Of a stretch of 45,300 bases of DNA, positions 16,097 to 23,085 are shown piece by piece. The DNA comes from an uncultured Rhodoblastus sp. Lineage in GTDB: Bacteria > Pseudomonadota > Alphaproteobacteria > Rhizobiales > Beijerinckiaceae. The notes under the pieces are model-generated. The model ran no database searches and had not been told where the DNA came from. It saw only the letters and a program-made list of their open reading frames with translations. Numbering within the stretch: the first letter of the stretch is position 1; every line of letters starts with the position of its first letter. The DNA lies in assembly GCF_903903185.1 (NCBI RefSeq), contig NZ_CAIUXT010000028.1:1-45300 (forward strand), read 5' to 3'. A program made the position numbers and the translations under genes.

Positions 16097-17170
16097 TCAG
16101 CCAACGATCTTCTCCCTGAGATTTTCGGCAGCGACACGACGGACGGCGGCGCCGGAGTTATACCAGCCCTGTGTGCTGTTCACGATCTTGACCACCGAAA
16201 GCATCACCGGCACTTCGATCAGCACGCCGTCGACCGTGGCCAGAGCCGCGCCAGAATGGAAACCAAACAGGCTGATGGCGGCGGCGACGGCCAGTTCGAA
16301 GAAGTTGCTCGCGCCGATCAGCGCCGAGGGACCGGCGACGCAATGGGCTTCGCCGGACGCGCGGTTAAGCAGATAAGCTAGTCCCGAATTGAAATAGACC
16401 TGGATCAGGATCGGGACGGCCAGTATCGCGATGATCAAGGGCTGCGCCAGAATCTGCTGGCCCTGAAAACCAAACAGCAGAACCAATGTCGCCAGAAGAG
16501 CGACGAGCGACAATGGCTGCAAGGTGTCGAGCAAGCCTTGCAAGGCCGAGTCGCCGCCCCGCGCGAGCAAAATGCGCCGCACGATCTGCGCCAGGATGAC
16601 GGGAACGACGATATAAAGCGCCACCGACAGAAGCAGCGTATCCCACGGCACGGTGATCGCGGACAGACCCAGCAGCAGACCGACGATGGGCGCGAAGGCG
16701 ACGATCATGATGACGTCGTTGAGGGCGACCTGGCTCAGCGTGAAATGCGGCTCGCCCTTGCAGAGGTTGCTCCAGACGAAGACCATGGCGGTGCAGGGCG
16801 CCGCAGCCAACAGAATGAGACCGGCGATATAGGAGTCGACCTGATCGGCGGGCAGATAAGGCTTGAACAGCCAGCCGATGAAGAACCAGCCGAGCAGGGC
16901 CATCGAAAACGGTTTCACCGCCCAGTTGATGAACAGGGTCACGCCAATGCCGCGCCAATGCTGCGCGACCTGCGAGAGCGCGGCGAAGTCGATCTTGACC
17001 AGCATCGGGATGATCATCAACCAGATCAGCAAGGCGACGGGCAGATTGACCTTGGCGATTTCGGCGGCGCCGATGGCCTGAAACACGCCGGGAAGGAATT
17101 GACCGAGGCCGATGCCCGCGACGATGCAGAGCAGGACCCAGAGAGTCAGGTAGCGTTCGAATTTCGACAT
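16097..17170 (-). CDS. Arsenite efflux permease Acr3
   Basis: A 357-residue permease of the ACR3 (BART superfamily) type with about ten membrane helices. Recognisable segments are YLTLWVLLCIVAGIGLGQFLPG, LLAAAPCTAMVFVWSNLCKGEPHFTLSQVALND (the conserved Cys in the fourth helix needed for arsenite transport) and SALIGASNFFELAVAAAISLFG. ATG 17170 was chosen because GGAGTGAAG precedes it and the family begins there, though the frame opens upstream. It expels As(III) from the cytoplasm, alone or energised by ArsA. It lies second in the arsR operon, 124 bases after arsR ends. Confidence 0.95.
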   Translation of the reverse strand: MSKFERYLTLWVLLCIVAGIGLGQFLPGVFQAIGAAEIAKVNLPVALLIWLMIIPMLVKIDFAALSQVAQHWRGIGVTLFINWAVKPFSMALLGWFFIGWLFKPYLPADQVDSYIAGLILLAAAPCTAMVFVWSNLCKGEPHFTLSQVALNDVIMIVAFAPIVGLLLGLSAITVPWDTLLLSVALYIVVPVILAQIVRRILLARGGDSALQGLLDTLQPLSLVALLATLVLLFGFQGQQILAQPLIIAILAVPILIQVYFNSGLAYLLNRASGEAHCVAGPSALIGASNFFELAVAAAISLFGFHSGAALATVDGVLIEVPVMLSVVKIVNSTQGWYNSGAAVRRVAAENLREKIVG

Positions 17171-17294
17171 GACTTCACTCCGGGGACACGGACCAGTCCG
17201 CCTGCGGTTGAGTTCGAACATCGACGGGTCGGAGCAAGACGGGCGCATCCACTTGGGAGCATGGGGTTGCGGCCAGCGATCGCCGGCCGCGCGA

Positions 17295-17663
17295 TCATTG
17301 ATGATCGAGGTCGTCCGTGTGAGACCCGGGCGGACAACAGGGCATGAGATCGGCTAGAACCGGCGCGCAGACGTCCGAACGACCGCCGCAACAATCCTTC
17401 AGCAGGAAAAGGACGACCTCCCGAAACAAGGCGAGATCGGCGCGATAAATGATCGACCGACTTTGGCGCTCGCCGTTGGCCAGCCCGGCGTTGGCCAAAA
17501 TCGACAGATGCGCCGACATCGTGTTCTGCGGAACGCCCACCAGCCGCGCCAATTCGCCGGCGGGGATGCCATCGGGCTCGCGCGCGACGAGAAGTCGGAA
17601 TGTTTGCAGACGGGTCGCCTGCGAGAGAGCCGCGAGAGCGGCAAGAGCGGATGTTTCTTTCAT
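17295..17663 (-). CDS. ArsR-family arsenite-responsive repressor
   Basis: A 122-residue winged-helix repressor of the ArsR/SmtB family. AALAALSQATRLQTFRLLV and IPAGELARLVGVPQNTMSAHLSILANAGLA form the DNA-binding core. The As(III) site is C-terminal: C91, C92 and C99 in KDCCGGRSDVCAP, like the Acidithiobacillus-type ArsR and unlike the E. coli type. A further C109-C110 pair follows. It would repress its own operon and the other two operators in this island until arsenite binds. No ribosome-binding site precedes the ATG, and the promoter's predicted transcription start falls on the start codon, so the mRNA may be leaderless. Confidence 0.93.
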   Translation of the reverse strand: MKETSALAALAALSQATRLQTFRLLVAREPDGIPAGELARLVGVPQNTMSAHLSILANAGLANGERQSRSIIYRADLALFREVVLFLLKDCCGGRSDVCAPVLADLMPCCPPGSHTDDLDHQ

Positions 17664-17698
17664 ATATCTAGATTATCGGATTAATATGTCTGGCGCAA
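17661..17698 (-). promoter_or_regulatory. arsR promoter/operator
   Basis: On the minus strand TTGCGC (17693-17698), 17 bases and TAATCT (17670-17675) form the promoter. The -10 lies within the inverted repeat TAATCC-GATAATCT-AGATAT. Counting about 7 bases from the -10 places transcription start at the arsR ATG (17663). Repressor bound here would cover the -10 and the start codon. Confidence 0.65.
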
Positions 17699-17811
17699 GA
17701 AAATGCGACTCAAGCCATCACATTGTTGGCGACTACCATTGTGATAGCAACCGCGGCCTTCAGCCGTTGTTTGAAACGCAAGATAAGTTTGGCGACTGGC
17801 CGCTTGGGGTC

Positions 17812-19395
17812 GATGCCGTTGAAAAACTGGGCGATATTTCCGGCGTCCCAGCGGCGGGGCGATGAGATTGACGCGAGACGGATGGTTTTTGCTCTGCCTT
17901 CCCCCGTCGTGCTTGCTTTGCTCCCCCTTTCAGATCGCTTGGGGTTCAGCGGGTGTCGTCAGTCTGACGAGGCGCCTGAGGTTTTGCGCTATGCCGGCCA
18001 AGAGAAACTCATCTCGCGCGCCGCTGAGGCCTCGGAGCCTCATTCGCTCAAAACGAAGCGTGGTCTTCAGATGCGCGAACAGCATCTCGACCTTCTTCCG
18101 CTCGTTTCGTGACCGTTCGAACTCCGGCGTGCCCGCAAGCTGGCGGGCCTCATCGCGAGCGTCTTCATGGACGCTTCTTGGGACTTTTCGAGGTGAAGCG
18201 TTCGGGCAGCAGCGGGCCTTGAGTTCGCACGCATCGCAGTCCAGTTTGCTCGCGCGGTAAATCATCTGCCCCGCATGCGTGATGCCCGAGCGCGGCTTCG
18301 AGTAGACGCGATTGAACTGCTTGAGCGGTTTGCCCGCCGGACAAGAGTATTGATTCTTTTCGGGATCGAAGGCGAAGTCGGCGCGGCTGAAAGTCCCGTC
18401 CTCGCGCGTGCTTCTGTCCCAGACAGGAATGTGCGGGGCGATCTTTTCCTGCGCCAGCCAGCCGAGGAATTTGCCCGTGCCGTAAGCGGTGTCAGCCGCG
18501 AGGCGCTTGGGCTTTAGACCGAACCGTTCCTCTGTGCGCTCGATCATGACGGCAGTCGCTCGCACTTCATCGAAGGTCCGGGCCGGCGTCGGCTCGACAT
18601 CGACGATGAAGGCGTGCTCGTTGTCGATCAGATAGTTGAGCCCATAGCCGAACTGAACCCGCTTGTTCGCCTTGGCGGTCCAGGCGGATGCAGGGTCGGA
18701 CGGCGATATCACTTTAGGCGCTTTGCGGCCTTCCTCCGGCTCCTCCGCTTCATCGAGGGCCTCAAGATATTCCCGCACGGCGCGCGACGGCTTCTTGACC
18801 GTGCTCCAGTCGATCTTCTCGGGCGCGAGACCATGGTAGCGGCTGGCGTCGGCTTCGATCACGCTCGCATCGACCGAAAAGCCGTCGCCTTTGATCAGGC
18901 CGACCGCCAAGCAAACTCCGACCACGCGCTCGAAAACCCCGCGCAAGAGATCGCTGTCGCGGAACCGGCCGTGGCGGTTCTTCGAAAAACTCGAGTGGTT
19001 GGGAACTGCGTCATCAAGGTCGAGTCTGCAAAACCAGCGATAGGCCAGGTTCAGGGATACTTCTTCGCACAGCTTCCGCTCGGAGCGTATGCCATAGCAA
19101 TAGCCAATGATCAGTATCCGCATCAGCAATTCGGGATCGATCGAAGGTCGGCCGGTGTGGCTGTAGAACTCCGCCATCTCCGAATGAACATCCGCCAACG
19201 CCTGCCTGACGAACACGTCAATCCGGCGCAACAGGTGAGTTTCGGGAACGCGCGCATCGAGATTAAACGCATAAAAGAATTGGGCCTGATCGGCGGACTG
19301 GCGTCCCATCATCGGCGGAATCCCCTCGCAAATCACGAGAAAATGGAATCACGCCGACCCGCTCAAGGCAACCGGGCAACCGAGTTTTTCAACAG
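17812..19395 (-). mobile_element. IS1182-family insertion sequence
   Basis: The element carries one transposase gene. Both edges show an inverted repeat: GATGCCGTTGAAAAACT at 17812-17828 on the plus strand and GATGCTGTTGAAAAACT on the minus strand at the right edge (about 19381-19397). TTGAAAAACT at the tips is typical of IS1182 elements. I cannot fix the exact ends or a target duplication. It lies directly behind the arsR promoter region and may have moved in after the ars operon formed. Confidence 0.65.
17930..19336 (-). CDS. IS1182-family transposase
   Basis: A 468-residue DDE transposase. The N-terminal part (PETHLLRRIDVFV, GRPSIDPELLMRILIIGYCYGIRSERKLCEEVSLNLAYRWFC) is the DUF772 domain common to IS1182/IS5-type enzymes. 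Probable catalytic residues are the D in GDGFSVDASVIEAD, the D in LAADTAYGTGKF and the E in NERKKVEMLFAHLK. The zinc-finger-like cysteines of the family (YSCPAGKPL, LDCDACELKARCCP) are present. The length is normal and there is no internal stop, so it could still be active. It is transcribed in the same direction as the ars operon but starts outside it. Confidence 0.9.
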   Translation of the reverse strand: MICEGIPPMMGRQSADQAQFFYAFNLDARVPETHLLRRIDVFVRQALADVHSEMAEFYSHTGRPSIDPELLMRILIIGYCYGIRSERKLCEEVSLNLAYRWFCRLDLDDAVPNHSSFSKNRHGRFRDSDLLRGVFERVVGVCLAVGLIKGDGFSVDASVIEADASRYHGLAPEKIDWSTVKKPSRAVREYLEALDEAEEPEEGRKAPKVISPSDPASAWTAKANKRVQFGYGLNYLIDNEHAFIVDVEPTPARTFDEVRATAVMIERTEERFGLKPKRLAADTAYGTGKFLGWLAQEKIAPHIPVWDRSTREDGTFSRADFAFDPEKNQYSCPAGKPLKQFNRVYSKPRSGITHAGQMIYRASKLDCDACELKARCCPNASPRKVPRSVHEDARDEARQLAGTPEFERSRNERKKVEMLFAHLKTTLRFERMRLRGLSGARDEFLLAGIAQNLRRLVRLTTPAEPQAI

Positions 19396-19495
19396 CATCG
19401 GTCACGAAAAAGCGTTCGACCGAAGCCGAAAAAAGGCCGCTGACGACGTTGCAGCGGCCATTGCGAGCAGAGCTTGATTGACGCGTTCGAGCCGA
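19390..19495. repeat. IS-flanking segment (copy B)
   Basis: The counterpart of 116-215, beginning in or just outside the right inverted repeat of the IS1182-type element. It includes the blocks TTCGACCGAAG, GCCGCTGACGACGTTGCA and GCGTTCGAGCCGATT. A short antisense frame crosses it, but no protein is recognised. The stretch 19496-19698 beyond it holds nothing else that I can support. Confidence 0.55.
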
Positions 19496-19698
19496 TTGCC
19501 GGCAGCGCGATGAAAGCGTGTGGCCCCAACCGCTGTCAGTCCGTGGGTCGGTCATCCGATCGTCGAGCGCTGTCGCTATAATACCGCGTTCGTCCAGATC
19601 CCGCTTGAGCCTCCTGAAATGGAGGCCCGCGCTGTGGCAAAAACATCACTGCACCATGAGAAAATGGCGCTTTGGTCAAAAGGGACGCATTTTTTTGG

Positions 19699-19744
19699 TG
19701 TTACGCTGCACCGTAACACTTGCCTGTTACGCTGTGCCGTAACA
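19699..19744. promoter_or_regulatory. Paired palindromes upstream of the GcrA-like gene
   Basis: Two near-identical palindromes, TGTTACG-CTGCAC-CGTAACA (19699-19718) and TGTTACG-CTGTGC-CGTAACA (19725-19744), are spaced 26 bp centre to centre, about 2.5 helical turns. Both arms are perfect 7-mers. They end 30 bases before the start codon. This is the layout of an operator for a dimeric regulator, perhaps the product of the gene itself. Confidence 0.65.
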
Positions 19745-19774
19745 CGGTGCCCTCGTTCCAATACGGGGCTCCCT

Positions 19775-20695
19775 ATGACCGTTCAACCTTTTGTCCAATC
19801 ATTCCAGACGCAGCACCCACAAAGTGGCGCTCTCGAGCATTCGATCGACGCGGTGCTTCAAAACATCTTGCTGGATCACCTGTTCCGCGGAATGGCGCAT
19901 CGCGGCCTTGGCGTCGCCGCGATTGCCGCTTTTCTCGGACTGACGCCGCAGGCCGTGGAGGAGCGCGCGGCGGCGCTCGATCTGCCTCCTCCGCATGACC
20001 GGCCGATGCGCAAGCCAGGCCCGCGCGGATGGTCGATCGACGACGTGCGCCGTTTTATCGCTCTCTGGATAGAGAATGTGGCGACGAAGTCGATAGCCGC
20101 GGCGATTGGGCGATCGAAGGGCAGTCTTTATTACAAACGCAAGTGGCTGGGTCTTGAGCCCAGAAAGCTTTCGGAACTGCGGGAGCGTTCGGTTGAAGCC
20201 TGCGCGGCGACCCGGATCTTTTGGTTGCCGGCGCCGGTGGCCGATGTCATCGCTGGTCCGATTAAAAACCTCCCCTCGACCCTGCAACCGCGGCCGAAGC
20301 AGCAAGACAAGTGGAATCCGGAACGGAGCAAGAGGTGCTCGTATCTGGCGTTCGCCGGATTGAGCAATGCGGCGGCGGCGGCGCGAATGAGCGCGGAATT
20401 TGGCATCGAATTCAGCGAAAAGGCGGTCGCCGATCAATTGTCCCGCGTCCAGGCGATTCGCGATCGTTCGATCCGAGCGCTTCCTGACATCGGCGACGAT
20501 GAGATCGAGTCCCGCGCGGCGGCCCATATCGCGCTATGGGCGCTTCAGTGGCGCAAGTGCGAAGGTACGAACCACTATTTCTGGTATTCGCGCCTGCGCG
20601 GTGGCCCGCGCAACACATGCCGCGAATTCCAGCGTCGGAAATTCAGGAACAAGCGGCAGGAGCGGGAATGCGCGGCGCGGTTCGGTATCGCCTGA
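19775..20695 (+). CDS. GcrA-like multi-HTH DNA-binding protein
   Basis: About 306 residues from ATG 19775; the frame is open further upstream, but the palindromic operator lies there. Residues about 90-130 (GWSIDDVRRFIALWIENVATKSIAAAIGRSKGSLYYKRKWLGL) match the N-terminal helix-turn-helix of GcrA, the alphaproteobacterial sigma-70 co-regulator. An earlier helix-turn-helix-like stretch (GVAAIAAFLGLTPQAVEERAAAL) and a third (LSNAAAAARMSAEFGIEFSEKAVADQLSRV) suggest several DNA-contact units. The C-terminus (HYFWYSRLRGGPRNTCREFQRRKFRNKRQERE) is basic. It stands alone upstream of the secretion cluster, so a regulator of transfer genes or of a plasmid is a fair guess, but no target is shown. Confidence 0.6.
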   Translation: MTVQPFVQSFQTQHPQSGALEHSIDAVLQNILLDHLFRGMAHRGLGVAAIAAFLGLTPQAVEERAAALDLPPPHDRPMRKPGPRGWSIDDVRRFIALWIENVATKSIAAAIGRSKGSLYYKRKWLGLEPRKLSELRERSVEACAATRIFWLPAPVADVIAGPIKNLPSTLQPRPKQQDKWNPERSKRCSYLAFAGLSNAAAAARMSAEFGIEFSEKAVADQLSRVQAIRDRSIRALPDIGDDEIESRAAAHIALWALQWRKCEGTNHYFWYSRLRGGPRNTCREFQRRKFRNKRQERECAARFGIA

Positions 20696-20729
20696 AAGAG
20701 AAAGTCAATAAAAAACAGCATTTTCTGGC

Positions 20730-20804
20730 TCAAGCATCGATCGACACGACCATCTCCTCCAGGCGGCCGCCAATCATTTCGCCAGGATGCGCCGGGTTCT
20801 TCAT
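20730..20804 (-). pseudogene. Truncated higA-type antitoxin gene
   Basis: ATG 20804 opens a 24-residue frame, MKNPAHPGEMIGGRLEEMVV, then SIDA and stop. The first half is the diagnostic start of HigA-family antitoxins (MKNPAHPGE). The helix-turn-helix that should follow is missing; similarity ends at the gap next to the GcrA-like gene. It lies 20 bases downstream of brnA on the same strand, in the place where HigA genes are sometimes found behind other toxin-antitoxin genes. A deletion probably joined it to the regulator's 3' end. Confidence 0.55.
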
Positions 20805-20823
20805 CGGCAGGGCCGCGCGCCTT

Positions 20824-21078
20824 CTATTTCGTCTCGTGCAAGGCGCGCTCGATCGCCATGCGAATGAAACGCTGATAGGGCATTCCGGCTCGCCTCGCCG
20901 TGGTTCGCACTTCGTCAAGAAGCTGTTCGGGCAAGCGCAGGCTGACGGATTTGTCCTTGCGCCGCAGTTCGAACCGCATGGGCTTCATGTCTGAAAAATC
21001 GAATTCGCCGAGGTCCGCCGTTGCGACAAATTCTTCGGCTTCGGCATCCGTCTTAAATTCCGGGAATTTCTTTTTCAT
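20824..21078 (-). CDS. BrnA/CopG-type antitoxin
   Basis: An 84-residue ribbon-helix-helix protein. ATG 21078 follows AGGAGG at a good distance; TTG 21087 would add three residues. The C-terminal SVSLRLPEQLLDEVRTTARRAGMPYQRFIRMAIERAL is the CopG-like DNA-binding fold of the 'CopG antitoxin of type II TA' family. The N-terminus is acidic, with FKTDAEAEEFVATADLGEFD as the likely toxin-binding arm. It overlaps the 3' end of the brnT reading frame upstream, the normal arrangement. With the toxin interrupted, it may persist as a solitary repressor. Confidence 0.8.
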   Translation of the reverse strand: MKKKFPEFKTDAEAEEFVATADLGEFDFSDMKPMRFELRRKDKSVSLRLPEQLLDEVRTTARRAGMPYQRFIRMAIERALHETK

Positions 21079-21352
21079 GGGCTTCAACCTCCTTCTTGTG
21101 CATGTAACGGGCGCTCAGGGGCCGAATCAAAATGTCGGCGCTTTTTCGCCTCAAGGTGAAAACGACAAACAGATTGCGGCCTAGCGCTGTGACGCCCACG
21201 GCGCGGAATCGTTGTTCCACGTTCGAATGATTGACGTCTGGCCCGACGAGTGGCGCGCCTCCAAACAGGCTTTCGATCTTGGCAAGCGGGACGCCATGTT
21301 TTTGGCATTTGTCGCGATTGCCACTGTCCTAATTAAAGCCGTCGAATTCCAT
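21053..21352 (-). pseudogene. brnT toxin gene interrupted by an amber codon
   Basis: From ATG 21352 the frame reads MEFDGFN, then TAG at 21329-21331, then DSGNRDKCQKHGVPLAKIESLF and on to NLFVVFTLRRKSADILIRPLSARYMHKKEVEAHEKE. BrnT ribonucleases start with the pattern F-x-W-D-x-G-N-x-x-K-C-x-K-H-G-V, so a tryptophan TGG has become TAG. The rest, including the R-I-I-S-A-R-like segment (RPLSARYMHKKE), is intact and overlaps brnA. One mutation therefore inactivates the toxin but leaves the operon otherwise whole. No alternative start restores the N-terminus. Confidence 0.8.
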
Positions 21353-21369
21353 TGGTCCCCACAGTTAAA

Positions 21370-21399
21370 TGCATATCGTTTTGCATATGCAATTGTCAA
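21370..21399 (-). promoter_or_regulatory. brnT-brnA promoter with inverted repeat
   Basis: On the minus strand TTGACA (21394-21399), an 18-base spacer and TATGCA (21370-21375) form a strong promoter 18 bases before the brnT ATG. The spacer and -10 hold the inverted repeat GCATAT...ATATGC, a likely site for BrnA autorepression. Confidence 0.65.
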
Positions 21400-21437
21400 T
21401 ACAATTGGCGCGCCCGCCTCGGGTCCGCCACTCCCCC

Positions 21438-21458
21438 AAACTGCGTTACCCGCAGTTT
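21438..21458. promoter_or_regulatory. Inverted repeat between brnT and dotI
   Basis: AAACTGCG (21438-21445) and CGCAGTTT (21451-21458) are perfect inverse complements around TTACC. It lies in the divergent region between the brnTA promoter and the first secretion gene. It could be an operator for the secretion genes or an RNA hairpin; only four T residues follow on the plus strand, so termination is doubtful. Confidence 0.45.
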
Positions 21459-21486
21459 TCAGGATAGTTCACAAAACTTATTCGAG

Positions 21487-21494
21487 TTCGCGCC
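21487..21494 (+). promoter_or_regulatory. TTCGCGCC motif upstream of dotI
   Basis: One of five copies of this octamer found in the intergenic gaps of the secretion cluster. Here it lies 21 bases before the dotI start and extends as TTCGCGCCATCGGCGCCGA, nearly the same as the copy before dotD. Confidence 0.4.
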
Positions 21495-21515
21495 ATCGGC
21501 GCCGAGGGTTGAAGC

Positions 21516-22145
21516 ATGGACAACCAGAGCGCTGCGATCATGCGAAAACTATCCGATCCCGACTTTCAGGCGGGGCTCGTCAACAAGAGTCTTGCTCTCG
21601 TGATGGGGCTTTGCGCCCTTCTCACCGCCTTCGTCGCGCACGACGCCTATCTTTGGGCGAATCCGCCGACCCCGAAATATTTCATTGTCGACGTGAAGAA
21701 TCCTCCCAAGGAGGTGAAGCCCGTTGACAGTCCGATCATGGACGACACGCAACTGCTCAACTGGACGGTCACGGCCATTCTTGCGCCTTATAACGTCAAT
21801 TATCACGATTATGCCGAGCAATTGAACCGGGCAGGTCGTAAATTCTCGTCAAAGGGCTGGCAGTCATTTGCCTCAAGCTACATTTCCAGCGGCAATTACG
21901 AAGCCATGAAGAAGGGAATGTTGCTTTGCTTCGCGCAGCAACAGCGCGCGGCGATCGTCACCGAAACCCTATTCGAGGGCGGCGCGCTGGCCTATCGGGT
22001 GCAGGTTCCCGTGGTCCAGACCTGTCAGAACTCGCAGGAAGCCAATTCGCAGAAAATGCTGCTGACCGCCCTGATCAAGCGCACCAACGCCGAGGACCAC
22101 TCCGAAGGGCTCGTGGTCGATCAGCTTGTGGCCAAAGCCCTTTAG
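21516..22145 (+). CDS. DotI/IcmL (TraM-like) inner-membrane component
   Basis: A 209-residue protein of the IcmL/DotI/TraM family. A short cytoplasmic N-terminus (MDNQSAAIMRKLSDPDFQAGL) is followed by one membrane helix (about 24-42) and a periplasmic NTF2/VirB8-like domain (LLNWTVTAILAPYNVNYHDYAEQL, FSSKGWQSFASSYISSGNYEAM, VPVVQTC). In the Legionella system DotI forms part of the inner-membrane complex with DotJ; here no dotJ paralogue is seen. It is the first gene of the plus-strand secretion cluster and stops 13 bases before dotH. Its place before dotH and dotG matches icmL-icmK-icmE of Legionella and traM-traN-traO of IncI plasmids. Confidence 0.9.
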   Translation: MDNQSAAIMRKLSDPDFQAGLVNKSLALVMGLCALLTAFVAHDAYLWANPPTPKYFIVDVKNPPKEVKPVDSPIMDDTQLLNWTVTAILAPYNVNYHDYAEQLNRAGRKFSSKGWQSFASSYISSGNYEAMKKGMLLCFAQQQRAAIVTETLFEGGALAYRVQVPVVQTCQNSQEANSQKMLLTALIKRTNAEDHSEGLVVDQLVAKAL

Positions 22146-22158
22146 AAAGCGACCAAAT

Positions 22159-23082
22159 ATGAGAGCGATTGTTCTTTGCCTGTCCCTTTGCGGGGGGCTG
22201 ATTGCGCCCCTGAGCGCGCTCGCGCAGCAGACCGCCAATGCGGCGGGACATCCGGGGAAAGCGGAAGACGGCATTCCACTGACCCCTGACATGATCCGCG
22301 ATCTCGGCAGGCGCGTCGGCGACACGCGCCGCGCGCAGGAGGAGGTCAACACGCAACAGGCCGCGCCGCAGGCGACGCGCGTCAATGTTGGCTTCACGCC
22401 TGGCCAGACGACGCCGATCATTCGGCTGGTCAAGGGCTATCCGACGGCGATCTCGTTTTTCGACGACACGGGCGAACCCTGGCCGATTGAATGGAACACC
22501 AATACCAATCCGGCCGGCGGGGGAGGGGGGTCGACCTGCAGCCAGACGCCCGCTGGCGGAGGCGGTCCGGGCGTGGCGACGGTGGGTTTTTATGTCTGCA
22601 CACCGACCGTTGGCAGCAATGTCTTGCAGATTTCGCCGGCGTCGATCGAGCCGCGCGGCGGCTTGGTGGTCAATCTCAAAGGCGCGCCAAAGCCGATTTC
22701 GTTTCTGCTCGTGAGCGGCGGCGGGGTCTATGACGCCGATCTCACGGTCCATGTCGGGAAACGCGGCCCGAACGCGCGCGGCCCCGTCGCCCCTCCGGCT
22801 GCCCCCGACACGGCCTCGCCCTTCCTCACGTCGATGCTTCAGGGCGCGCCGCCCGCCGATGCCGTGCCTCTGAATGTCGCGGGCGTGAGCCCGGACGATC
22901 TCAGGGCGTGGAAGGTCGGCGAGCGCGTCGTCATTCGCACGGTCTATCAACTGGTCTCGCCCGAATGGTTCGCCTCGGAGGCGGCCGAGGGGGGCGTTAC
23001 CGTCTATTCGCTGCCGTCGACGCCGGTCGTTCTTCTTTCGAAGAATGGCTCGACTGTCTCGGCCTCGCTTTCGGAGCCTTGA
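22159..23082 (+). CDS. DotH/IcmK (TraN-like) outer-membrane core protein
   Basis: About 307 residues from ATG 22159, chosen because a clean signal peptide follows (MRAIVLCLSLCGGLIAPLSA, cleavage after ALA). The mature protein carries the family's repeating beta segments: NVGFTPGQTTPIIRLVKGYPTAISFFDDTGEPWPI, SNVLQISPASIEPRGGLVVNLKGAPKPISFLLV and VIRTVYQLVSPEWF. DotH forms the outer-membrane ring of the core complex with DotC, DotD and DotG. A glycine-rich insert (AGGGGGSTCSQ) and two cysteines near 140-165 are unusual. It sits between dotI and dotG with gaps of only a few bases, so the three are one operon. Confidence 0.88.
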   Translation: MRAIVLCLSLCGGLIAPLSALAQQTANAAGHPGKAEDGIPLTPDMIRDLGRRVGDTRRAQEEVNTQQAAPQATRVNVGFTPGQTTPIIRLVKGYPTAISFFDDTGEPWPIEWNTNTNPAGGGGGSTCSQTPAGGGGPGVATVGFYVCTPTVGSNVLQISPASIEPRGGLVVNLKGAPKPISFLLVSGGGVYDADLTVHVGKRGPNARGPVAPPAAPDTASPFLTSMLQGAPPADAVPLNVAGVSPDDLRAWKVGERVVIRTVYQLVSPEWFASEAAEGGVTVYSLPSTPVVLLSKNGSTVSASLSEP

Positions 23083-23085
23083 AAA

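Noticed and set aside
21438..21458. Intrinsic terminator reading of the AAACTGCG repeat
   Set aside because: Only four T follow and no plus-strand gene ends upstream, so I kept it as an operator candidate.
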